Source of the DNA: Dyadobacter sp. CY343
Lineage (GTDB): Bacteria > Bacteroidota > Bacteroidia > Cytophagales > Spirosomataceae
Length of the DNA: 64,000 nucleotides
Assembly (NCBI RefSeq): GCF_021390335.1
Contig: NZ_JAJUXK010000005.1
Span: 434,001-498,000, forward strand
Direction of reading: 5' to 3'
Both the position numbers and the translations under genes were made by a program. A model generated the notes under the pieces. That model ran no database searches and had not been told where the DNA came from. It worked only from the letters and a program-made list of their open reading frames with translations. Shown piece after piece: positions 34,657 through 42,704 of the stretch (its first letter is position 1; every line of letters starts with the position of its first letter).

Positions 34657-36173
34657 TGCTCCTGCTGATCAAAATCGTCATTCCGGTTCCTAATCACGCC
34701 TCTCTGGCCCTTTCCCCCTTTGATCCTGTCGCGCTCTTCCCGCTCGGCATCGGCATCTGGCGCAGACTTGTCGATGCCATATTCATTCTCAGGCTCCTGC
34801 TGAAAGTTGTCATTCGCATTTCTGCCGGAAGCGAGCGCCTTTCTTACTGCATCATCTTTAATGGGCGTATTCTTTTGATCGTTGCTCTCCATAAAAGTTC
34901 TGTTTTTTGATGATGGGCTTTTTATAAGATAGCAAAAGGCATGCCGTTCAGCAGATTCGAAAGTTAACCTGGCGCTGATCGTGTTGCCCGTGTAAGTCAT
35001 CAACAGTGGAATTTTCAGGAGTGAAGTGATTTCTTTGACCAGAATCAACCCAATACCCAGGTTCTCGATCATAACCGGCGAAAGAATGGTCTGAGCGGCG
35101 TGAATATCCGAATTGATCCATTCCAAAACCTCGAAGGGAATATGCGCATTTGTATTTTCGCAGATGAGGTGGGGCTGCCCCTCCTGAAGGAAGGCCCTGA
35201 TCCTGATTTCCCCGGCGGATGTGTGCTTGTTTGCATTGTCGATCAAATTGTGCAACACGATCCCCAGCAGTGCCGGATTGCTTGATACATGCAGCGACCG
35301 GTCCGATTCAACAAGCAGGCTGTTTCCATTGGTTTTAATAATTGCTTCAAACAGCTCGGTTTTGCTATTGATCAGCTCCGAAAGGTTAATAGCCTCAATT
35401 TTCGCAAGCTTCTGCTGAACAGGCAGCTTGGCGAATTCCAGGAGGTTCCTTATGAACACGAACATCGTTTCCATCGATTTGTGCAGCTCGGCGTTGTACC
35501 TGCCTGCTTGTGCATATTGCTGGCTGCTCAGCATTTCTCTGACCATACTGCATATGATCACCATGTGATTGAAAGGCCCGATAATATCATGGGAAATGGA
35601 TGCCATCAGCCGAGATTGAATGTATAACTGATGCTCCTGGTCGCGCTGGGAAGTTTCAAGGGACGCCAGGGCTTCGTGCAATGCTTTCGTCCGATCCACT
35701 ACCGCCTGTTCGAGCAACCGGTTCTCTACTTTCACCCGTTCCACCGCAAGCCGCTCATTTTCAAGTCGCTGATACCGCGCTTGCTGGTCTCTTTTGAGGA
35801 AATAGGCAGTCGGGATTAGAATGACACTCATGAGGATACCCCTGCTGGATAACATCAGGATTTTAATAACCAGCGAGTTCTGCTCCGTCCGGAAGGGAAA
35901 GTCTTTGAAAAGCGGGTTGAAGGTAAAGTAGAACAGATTCGAAAGGACACAGCAGCAAAGCACTGAAATCAAAAGCGCCTGCCAGGCGCCCATTTTACGC
36001 TGAACAAAGTTGATGCAATACCAGCAGGTAAGCGACATCAGAAAAATAACTGTTTCGGATCCTATTAAATTGACCGGGTCATTCAACTGGCCTTCGGAAA
36101 TGCGGGCGGGTAAAATAAATAATGGAATAGCAGCCGCAACTACGATGCCTGCTTTATGAATATTGTGGTTCAT
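34653..36173 (-). CDS. Membrane histidine kinase with an unusual acidic C-terminal tail
   Basis: About 506 residues from ATG 36173 (an upstream TTG at 36194 is possible). Four hydrophobic helices in the first about 130 residues are followed by a coiled coil (about 135-190), the phosphorylatable His in SISHDIIGPFNHM, the N box NLIDNANKHT, and the G box NLGIGLILVKEI. After the ATPase domain comes a tail of about 100 residues. Its last 79 codons start with an in-frame ATG (34892) and read MESNDQKNTPIKDDAVRKAL and on to GIDKSAPDADAEREERDRIKG, polar and disordered-looking. It resembles a small stand-alone protein, so this could be a fusion or a second internal start. Paired with the receiver gene downstream. 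Confidence 0.8.
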   Translation of the reverse strand: MNHNIHKAGIVVAAAIPLFILPARISEGQLNDPVNLIGSETVIFLMSLTCWYCINFVQRKMGAWQALLISVLCCCVLSNLFYFTFNPLFKDFPFRTEQNSLVIKILMLSSRGILMSVILIPTAYFLKRDQQARYQRLENERLAVERVKVENRLLEQAVVDRTKALHEALASLETSQRDQEHQLYIQSRLMASISHDIIGPFNHMVIICSMVREMLSSQQYAQAGRYNAELHKSMETMFVFIRNLLEFAKLPVQQKLAKIEAINLSELINSKTELFEAIIKTNGNSLLVESDRSLHVSSNPALLGIVLHNLIDNANKHTSAGEIRIRAFLQEGQPHLICENTNAHIPFEVLEWINSDIHAAQTILSPVMIENLGIGLILVKEITSLLKIPLLMTYTGNTISARLTFESAERHAFCYLIKSPSSKNRTFMESNDQKNTPIKDDAVRKALASGRNANDNFQQEPENEYGIDKSAPDADAEREERDRIKGGKGQRGVIRNRNDDFDQQEQ

Positions 36174-36246
36174 TATTGTTGTTTTGGAATGCAAGATCCG
36201 TCCGAACAGAGAAGATTTTGCGTTTCATAAATTTAAAGTATACGAA

Positions 36247-36275
36247 AACACCTCTCATTAATAACAAGAGGTGTT
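36247..36275 (-). terminator. Intrinsic terminator of the duplicated T9SS gene
   Basis: A perfect 9-bp stem (AACACCTCT / AGAGGTGTT) with an 11-nt loop. On the minus strand it is followed by TTCGTATA after the T-rich stem end. It lies about 80 bp past the stop of the gene that ends at 36357. Confidence 0.6.
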
Positions 36276-36356
36276 AATTCTTACTCAACGTTAAACTGCT
36301 TGAAGAAGCAGTTGATTGGCATAGCCAATGTTTTGCGGGAGCGTTACAGCTACCTG

Positions 36357-39113
36357 TTATTTTCCACGTACAAACCGGAAACTTCCGATTGAACCGTCCT
36401 GATAAGTGATTTTCAAGATATAAATGCCTGAGGGCAGTTTTTTGACGTCGACATAGTTATCATGCAGTTTTGACGCTGATACTTTTGTGCCAGAGGTATT
36501 GTAAATGCGCACATGAGCAACCGCCTTCGTGCCAGCCTGATCCAGGTAAATGCGGTCGGTGGCTGGGTTGGGGTAAATGTGTGCGCTGAGTGCGCCTTCC
36601 CACGTTAGACTTCTGACACGACTGAAAGCGATTGTGCCATCGTGATCGACCATTTTTAACCGGTACAGGTTTTCGCCTGCTTCCGGCGACAGATCACTGA
36701 AAGTGTAATGCTTTGTCGCATTGCTTTCGCCGATAGAGCCAACCGTCCCGATCTTTGTCCAAACCTTTGCATTCGTGCTGCGCTCGATCTCAAAACGATC
36801 GAAATTTACTTCTTCGGTGGTTGACCAGCTTAGCTGCGCGGTCCTGTTTTCCCTACGCGCATCAAAAGATACAAGGGTGACAGGCAGCGGACAATCTACC
36901 TCAATGGTGATGGTTCCAATGGATTCAAGACCATTTCCATCAGCAAGTACATAATCTACAGACGTGGTGCCACGGAAACCGTTTGAAGCTGTAAATGTAA
37001 CAGAACCGGTTTCGGGGTTGACCGAATATTGTCCTTCCCCGTCGATAGCCAGTGTTGTGACACGCTCAAGAGTACCAGGTGTAAGTAACTGTACGCTCGA
37101 TATAGTGATCGGTGCGCTTCCCGGCAGATCGTTTGAAAGCACATCCACGACGGTTGCGCTGCAGGTACCGGTTGCGGCGTCATCCACGGCAACCGGTGGA
37201 TCTGTAACTGTCGCATTTGCGCAACGGGCACCGTCACCGGGCGTCACATTCGCAGTTGAAAATAGGGTGGCTGTCAGATTTGATAGTGGCGCGCTGATCC
37301 TGAAAATCGCCCCGCTACCATTGTTCCCTACGTAAAGATCTCCGTCCGAATCGAAAAATGCAGTACCAAAAGCGCCAGTATAAGCAGAGGTTTCGATACC
37401 TGCGCCTGTCACTGCGCCAATCGTTGTCCGGCTGCCGGTTACCGGATCAAACTGGTAAAGGACCTTGTTTGTACCGAATGCATACAGCAGCCCGTCGGCA
37501 GGGTTGAAAGACCAATCGTTGAGCTCTGTGGGAGTTGTCGGTACGGTTACTGCGGTCAGATAGCCAGCCGAGCCGGGGTTCAGATCCACCATTGTGATCT
37601 CTGTGCTATTGGCGGCGTAGAGATACAGTATGCCCTCAGGACTGACATCGCCCGTAGCATAACCAGGAAGCGGAGTAGGGAACCCGGATACCGGAAAAGT
37701 CTTCACCGACCAGTCACTGCCGATCCTTACCAGCTGCTGGGTATTGTAGCGGAACCCCCAGATATAGTTGTCCTTAACATTGTAACCAATTGCATTGATG
37801 AATGCATTCGCGCCGTCGATCAGGTCCGCCTTGCCCAGTACCGCGTTACCGGTAGAGAGGTCAAGGGTATAGCCGTCCGAAACGTTGGATCCATTGACAT
37901 TGCGGTTTCCGATCACATAACTCAGTTCGGAGCATGGAAATGCAGGCTGTGCGGGGCAGTTGCCCGTAACGATAATACTTCCCTCACCTTCCAGCCCGTC
38001 GCTGTCGGCTATCACATAACTTACTGAAAGGGTATTTATAAAACCTTCCACGGGTGTGAATGTAACTGCTCCTGTGACAACATTTACCTCGTAGCTACCC
38101 TGGCCCGGAATAGCGAGCGAAGTAACCCGATTGGAAGTACCCGGCTCAATCAGCCGCACACTTGAAGGGACGATTGCCGCGTCTCCGGCCACATCGTTCG
38201 CCAGTACATCTATCAAAGCACTTTCACAAGCCACATTGAGCTCATCATTCACAGCCACAGGCGGTACAGGTACCGATGCATTCGCGCAACGGGCTCCATC
38301 GCCGGGCGTTACATTGGCCGTCGAGAAAAGGCTGGCTGTCAAGGTATTCAGCGGGGCGGAAATTTTGAAAATAGCACCGCTGCTATTGTTACCGACGAAC
38401 ATATTACCGTCCGTGTCAAAAAAAGCAGTGCCGAACGCACCTGTGAAAGCAGAGGTCTCGATGCCGCCACCTGTGACTGCGCCTAATGTAGTGCGTGTAC
38501 CGGAAACAGGGTCAAACTGGTAAAGGACCTTATCTGTCCCAAAACCATAAAGTAGCCCATCGGCCGGATTGAAGGCCCAGTCGTTGAGCTGGGTGCCGCT
38601 GGTAGGAACGGTTTGAGCAACAAGGTAGTTGGCCGAGCCTGGGTTCAGGTCTACGATTGTAAAGCTTGCCGCACTGGTGGTGTATAGATACATTAAACCG
38701 TCCGGGCTCACATCGCCGGTCGTGAAACCGGTAGAAGCGAACCCGGTGACGTCGAAAAATTCAACAGACCAGTCGCTGCCGATGCGGACGACCTGGTTGG
38801 TACCTGTTCTATATCCCCAGATATAATTATCGACGGAGTTGTAACCGATCGCGTTGACGAACGCGCTGCCGGAACTGATCAGAGGTGATTTCGCCAGGGC
38901 CGACTCGCCGGTGGATAGGTCCAGGGTGTACCCGTCCGACACATTACTTCCACCAACACTGCGGTTACCAATGACAAAGCTCGCCTGCGAGCAGTCAAAA
39001 GCTGGTTGCTGGGCAAATGCATGGTACACCGGTAATGTCATGACCGACGCCAGGACCGCAACCCTGATTTTGTTTTTAGCGGTGTGAATTGATTTTCGAA
39101 AATGTTTATTCAT
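36357..39113 (-). CDS. T9SS-secreted protein with tandemly duplicated propeller-plus-Ig module
   Basis: 918 residues. The signal peptide ends YHAFAQ. Two modules of about 353 residues each follow (36-388 and 389-741). Each has a propeller-like part (SFVIGNRSVGGSNVSDGYTLDLS, IGYNSVDNYIWGY, ETSAFTGAFGTAFFDTDG), recalling DUF6923, and a cadherin-like VNDELNVACESALIDVLANDV part. A fibronectin-like segment (LPVTLVSFDARRENRTAQLSW) and a type A sorting domain (IYPNPATDRIYLDQ to GIYILKITYQDGS) end the chain, so it is exported by the type IX system and probably surface-bound. Function unknown; adhesion is plausible. Divergence between the modules suggests an older duplication. Confidence 0.8.
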   Translation of the reverse strand: MNKHFRKSIHTAKNKIRVAVLASVMTLPVYHAFAQQPAFDCSQASFVIGNRSVGGSNVSDGYTLDLSTGESALAKSPLISSGSAFVNAIGYNSVDNYIWGYRTGTNQVVRIGSDWSVEFFDVTGFASTGFTTGDVSPDGLMYLYTTSAASFTIVDLNPGSANYLVAQTVPTSGTQLNDWAFNPADGLLYGFGTDKVLYQFDPVSGTRTTLGAVTGGGIETSAFTGAFGTAFFDTDGNMFVGNNSSGAIFKISAPLNTLTASLFSTANVTPGDGARCANASVPVPPVAVNDELNVACESALIDVLANDVAGDAAIVPSSVRLIEPGTSNRVTSLAIPGQGSYEVNVVTGAVTFTPVEGFINTLSVSYVIADSDGLEGEGSIIVTGNCPAQPAFPCSELSYVIGNRNVNGSNVSDGYTLDLSTGNAVLGKADLIDGANAFINAIGYNVKDNYIWGFRYNTQQLVRIGSDWSVKTFPVSGFPTPLPGYATGDVSPEGILYLYAANSTEITMVDLNPGSAGYLTAVTVPTTPTELNDWSFNPADGLLYAFGTNKVLYQFDPVTGSRTTIGAVTGAGIETSAYTGAFGTAFFDSDGDLYVGNNGSGAIFRISAPLSNLTATLFSTANVTPGDGARCANATVTDPPVAVDDAATGTCSATVVDVLSNDLPGSAPITISSVQLLTPGTLERVTTLAIDGEGQYSVNPETGSVTFTASNGFRGTTSVDYVLADGNGLESIGTITIEVDCPLPVTLVSFDARRENRTAQLSWSTTEEVNFDRFEIERSTNAKVWTKIGTVGSIGESNATKHYTFSDLSPEAGENLYRLKMVDHDGTIAFSRVRSLTWEGALSAHIYPNPATDRIYLDQAGTKAVAHVRIYNTSGTKVSASKLHDNYVDVKKLPSGIYILKITYQDGSIGSFRFVRGK
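36891..39008 (-). repeat. Tandem duplication of about 1.06 kb inside the T9SS gene
   Basis: The two protein modules correspond to DNA 37950-39008 and 36891-37949. Runs such as GDGARCANA and ETSA-TGAFGTAFFD recur in both, and by eye the DNA is about four-fifths identical where I compared it. The period is about 1059 bp with no visible spacer. Confidence 0.7.
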
Positions 39114-39266
39114 ACGTTTTGGTTAACGATTAGTTACATACAAGCGAGGGCAAAAGTAGACCGGGATCGAACGCGGGGAAATCATAATATTTCGATCTAT
39201 TACGGATTATATCAGGAACTATTCCGACAGCCTCAGCCTGGGTTATCATCCTGTTACCGGTCTTTA

Positions 39267-39716
39267 TCACTGTACCAATCGCCTGCGGCTCCCGCTTTCT
39301 GCAAATACATCGATAATATGCTGGCGTGTTTTTTCGCACATAAAGGAGCTTCCTGATAGCACAGCCGCCATGCATTCAGCCAATTGTTCGATGTTGGTCC
39401 GCTTGGAAATTAAACCACTTGCGGTGTGCAGGGGTAATTGTCTCAGGTGCGCCACATCGAAGTATTCGTACATTATTACCACCGGGATCTGTGAACCAGC
39501 TTCATTTAACTGCGCTATCAGATCCACCATTTCATGTTGTGTTTTCCGGTTGAGACCCAGTATGATCAGGTCAAGCCCGGACGAAAGATGCAGTGCGCTG
39601 GCAGCCTTTGTAGTATAGGCGGTCTGGCACTCAATATCTTTTAACAGTTCCTGAAGGTATGCCTTTATACCTATGCATGATAGCGGTTGCAGATCGATAA
39701 CAGCGATGCGGAGCAT
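39267..39716 (-). CDS. Degenerate receiver-domain protein lacking the phospho-acceptor and output domain
   Basis: 149 residues. The fold follows a NarL-type receiver (LRIAVIDLQPLSCIGIKAYL, then PVVIMYEYFD, then GLISKRTNIEQLAECM). The phospho-acceptor Asp is replaced by Gly in LDLIILGLN, and the acidic pocket has only one Asp. The conserved Lys is kept. The chain stops after SSFMCEKTRQHIID without the LuxR-type helix-turn-helix that such receivers usually carry, and I find no trace of one in the 150 bp that follow. It may be a truncated gene or a phosphorylation-independent partner. It diverges from the complete regulator at 39926. Confidence 0.65.
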   Translation of the reverse strand: MLRIAVIDLQPLSCIGIKAYLQELLKDIECQTAYTTKAASALHLSSGLDLIILGLNRKTQHEMVDLIAQLNEAGSQIPVVIMYEYFDVAHLRQLPLHTASGLISKRTNIEQLAECMAAVLSGSSFMCEKTRQHIIDVFAESGSRRRLVQ

Positions 39717-39925
39717 TCTGATTTATTGTTTAACGGGATAGGGAAGATGAACTGGCGAGAAGATAGTTGTCGCAAATTCCTGCAAACTTCGTTAAACAAC
39801 CTATCAGAAGATATAGTAAAATTATGATAAGCGTGCAAGGCGGTTCTACCTTGCGCAAGTGCAAGGTGTTTTCAATATCTTTACAACGTTTAGTGAAATA
39901 GTTTTATAGAATTGAAGGCTTTGAT

Positions 39926-40579
39926 ATGCCCAACATATTGATTGTAGATGACCATCCCATGATCTGTTTTGGCATGGGGGCCATGGCTGAAAGTATTGCA
40001 GATGATGTTACTTTATTTTTTGCCAATTCCTTCCAAAAAGCGATTGACCAGCACTGCCGGCAGCAAATGGATTTGATAATTCTCGACCTGGGGCTGCCCG
40101 GGGGGCTTGGTGTTGAAATGATCAGGCGTTTCAAGGCGGTGCAGCCGGACATTAATATCCTGATCTGTACCTCACGTGATGAATTGTTCAACGCGCCTAT
40201 CTATATTCAGAGCGGGGCAAAAGGATTTCTCCACAAATACAGCACCGAAGCTGAGACCAAAAACGCTATTAAGACCGTCCTGGAAGGTAAAAAGTATGTC
40301 AGTCAGGCTGTACATAAACTGATGGTCAGCAATTTGGTAAACAATGAACCGCTTCCGGTGGACCCGATCCGCGCATTGTCGCCGCGGGAAAGACAGGTCC
40401 TGGCGTTGTTGCTGAAAGGCAAGTGGCTCAAAGAAATCGCGCAGGAACTGAATGTCGCCGTGCCGACTGTTGGTACGCAGAAAGCCAAAATATTCCAGAA
40501 GCTCAATGTTACCAATATGGTGGAGCTTTCCCGGAAAATGGATGCCTATTACGAGAATGACAAATTGGATCTGGTTTGA
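39926..40579 (+). CDS. LuxR/NarL-family response regulator
   Basis: 217 residues. The receiver (1-120) has ILIVDDHPMI, the phospho-acceptor Asp in LIILDLGLPGGLG, and Lys in GFLHKYSTEAE. The LuxR helix-turn-helix (about 148-205) has LSPRERQVLALLLKGKWLKE and VGTQKAKIFQKLNVTNMVEL. It is a DNA-binding regulator, convergent with a histidine kinase gene 50 bp away that may be its partner. ATG start. Confidence 0.9.
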   Translation: MPNILIVDDHPMICFGMGAMAESIADDVTLFFANSFQKAIDQHCRQQMDLIILDLGLPGGLGVEMIRRFKAVQPDINILICTSRDELFNAPIYIQSGAKGFLHKYSTEAETKNAIKTVLEGKKYVSQAVHKLMVSNLVNNEPLPVDPIRALSPRERQVLALLLKGKWLKEIAQELNVAVPTVGTQKAKIFQKLNVTNMVELSRKMDAYYENDKLDLV

Positions 40580-40628
40580 AGTAGTTTTTGCAGGGTTATT
40601 CAATTCCAAGATCAGCATTCCTGATACT

Positions 40629-42020
40629 TCAAGCGGGAGCAACGGCAGGGATTTTTAGAAAAAAGGTTGTTCCGCCGGGGCCGGTTTCGAATAACAGATC
40701 TCCTCCCAGCGCCGCTGCATATTGTTTGGAAAGAGGCAGCCCGATCGCCCCGGAGCGCGAGACATTTCTGGCGGACTGGTTCCAGCTTTGCAGTATTTCC
40801 TGCTGCACTTTTTCAGGAATCCCCGGGCCATTGTCAGCCACCTGAAAAACGTGATATCCCTCCTGATATTGGTATGAAAAGCGTATAAAGGCGTCGCTCC
40901 CCGCATATTTCACCGCATTATTGATAAGGTTTCTGATAACGGTGGTGTACAGGTGCTGATTGGCATTGATATGCAGCTTTTCGGGAATTGAAACCTCGAT
41001 CCGCTGGCCGTTTGACCGGGCGATATCGCTGTATACATCCAATGTTTCGCTCATCGCCTCCCAAATAGAAAAAGAGGTGACCATATCAAAGGAATAAAGT
41101 CCGTTTTCAGTTTTGGTAATTTCTAGCAGGTTTGTCAAAAGGCTTTGCGTGTTCACAACAGATTTACGCATTTCACCGGTAAAAATTTTGATTTCGGAAG
41201 GGCTCAGCTCGTGCGTGTCCATGATGTAAAGCGCATGTTGCAAATTGGCCAGGGGCGTGTGATAATCATGAGAAATGATAGAAATTAACCTTGCTTTCTC
41301 CTCGTGCAGCTCATCCAGTAAAGAGGCTCGTGCCTCGGCATTTTCCTTTTCAGTTGTGTAGTTTTTGATGATATATCCCAGGCCAGAGAGCATCAGAATG
41401 ATCGTGACGGCATAAGTAGAAGCAATGTCTATGAAATGCTCGGTCCTGTCCGCATAGTGGGTGAGTACAAATGCAGGACTGTCGTATTCGGAAAGCAGGA
41501 GCCCGGCTACGGTACCCAGATTTACAAGCGTCAGCAATACGTATTCTTTCCTCGGCACTATGGCCAGCGACAGGAAAAAGACAATACTGAAAGAAAGCAA
41601 AGTTGAGCCGGCAATGCCCGCACTCAGCCGATAACTGATCACAAAAAATCCGTGAATGAGCAGGATATAGACCTTCATGGACAATGCAGTCCGGTTTCTG
41701 AACCTGGAAATGTAAAGCAGGAAAATTTGAAGCGGAATCAGCAGTAGCGTGATCACGGCATAAGATACCATTTGCTGGATAGCACTGAAAATCAGTACAT
41801 AAAACATCACCGCGATCGTAGTTATGCAAACAAAGTGGTAAATGCGGGTTTGTAAAGACAGATCGTCCGGTTGCCCTATCAGGTGCTGCCCGCGATTTCG
41901 GATCGAAGCAATCAGGGATTTCAGGGAATTCAAAATAGCAGAAGAATTAGTAAAGAAATCGGCTAAAAGTATGATATAGCGCTTTAACAAGTGACAAGAT
42001 GAAACACCAGGTTTGCTCAT
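40629..42020 (-). CDS. Membrane histidine kinase
   Basis: 463 residues. Five or six transmembrane helices lie at about 65-225 (FVCITTIAVMFYVLIFSAI, YAVITLLLIPLQIFLLYI, TLLSFSIVFFLSLAIV, VTIILMLSGLGYIIK). The catalytic part has a His in ISHDYHTPLANLQH, the N box in NLINNAVKYAG, and G boxes in DNGPGIPEK and GAIGLPLSKQ. No extracytoplasmic sensor of note, so the signal may be sensed within the membrane. Convergent with the NarL-type regulator, its likely partner. Confidence 0.88.
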   Translation of the reverse strand: MSKPGVSSCHLLKRYIILLADFFTNSSAILNSLKSLIASIRNRGQHLIGQPDDLSLQTRIYHFVCITTIAVMFYVLIFSAIQQMVSYAVITLLLIPLQIFLLYISRFRNRTALSMKVYILLIHGFFVISYRLSAGIAGSTLLSFSIVFFLSLAIVPRKEYVLLTLVNLGTVAGLLLSEYDSPAFVLTHYADRTEHFIDIASTYAVTIILMLSGLGYIIKNYTTEKENAEARASLLDELHEEKARLISIISHDYHTPLANLQHALYIMDTHELSPSEIKIFTGEMRKSVVNTQSLLTNLLEITKTENGLYSFDMVTSFSIWEAMSETLDVYSDIARSNGQRIEVSIPEKLHINANQHLYTTVIRNLINNAVKYAGSDAFIRFSYQYQEGYHVFQVADNGPGIPEKVQQEILQSWNQSARNVSRSGAIGLPLSKQYAAALGGDLLFETGPGGTTFFLKIPAVAPA

Positions 42021-42123
42021 CTTTCAACGAAGTTATATGTTTTTAGAGCAGGATTAGGGAATGCTTTTTTAACTTAGTAGTCATCAGAGTGAAATCTTCC
42101 TGCCGCCCATTTATTTTTAAAAC

Positions 42124-42702
42124 ATGATGATAAACCGTAAACACCTCCTGCTGATCTTCTTCTTTGCAACGTTTCTGGCAAGCTGTCAGGATAAAGAAAA
42201 AGAGCGGGAACTTGCTGCGCGCGAGCAGCAGATCCTGGATCGGGAAAAAGCATTTGCTTTGAAAGAGGCTGATTATCAGTCACTGTTAAAAATGCGCGAT
42301 AGTCTTCTCACCAAAATTGACACAACTACTATTACTATCCAGCAGTGGCCGGATGAGATCGCCGGCGCGTGGAGTGCCAAGTCAGTTTGCCGCGAGTCCA
42401 ATTGCAGCGAATATGTGATCGGCGACCAGCGTTCCAATACCTGGGAATTTATCAGTGACTCCACCGGACTTTATACCCGGGTTATCAATAACAACCAGAT
42501 AGTCAGGGTCTATTCCGCCAGATTTGACAGCACCAGCATTTACCTCCAATTTAAAAGCGATACCTCGGCCACCAAAAACATGGAAATCAGCGTCGATCTG
42601 AAGAGAGAAAATCCAACGCTCTTAAAAGGGTCGCAGACTACCGGCATTGATAAAGCCTGTACTGCCCAGTTTTCAATGGAACTCACACGCTTAAACCGAT
42701 AG
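42124..42702 (+). CDS. Lipoprotein with coiled-coil stalk
   Basis: 192 residues. The lipoprotein signal ends at the lipobox LASC (Cys about 21). A charged coiled coil follows (KEKERELAAREQQILDREKA). The C-terminal half is beta-rich with two Cys that could bridge (SVCRESNCSEY) and looks like a small lipocalin-like domain. Family not recognised. Its stop is 2 bp before the antiporter start, so the two genes are probably co-transcribed. Confidence 0.65.
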   Translation: MMINRKHLLLIFFFATFLASCQDKEKERELAAREQQILDREKAFALKEADYQSLLKMRDSLLTKIDTTTITIQQWPDEIAGAWSAKSVCRESNCSEYVIGDQRSNTWEFISDSTGLYTRVINNNQIVRVYSARFDSTSIYLQFKSDTSATKNMEISVDLKRENPTLLKGSQTTGIDKACTAQFSMELTRLNR

Positions 42703-42704
42703 CC

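Noticed and set aside
40580..40628. Search for a terminator between the convergent regulator and kinase genes
   Set aside because: No inverted repeat of useful length is present in the 49 bp.
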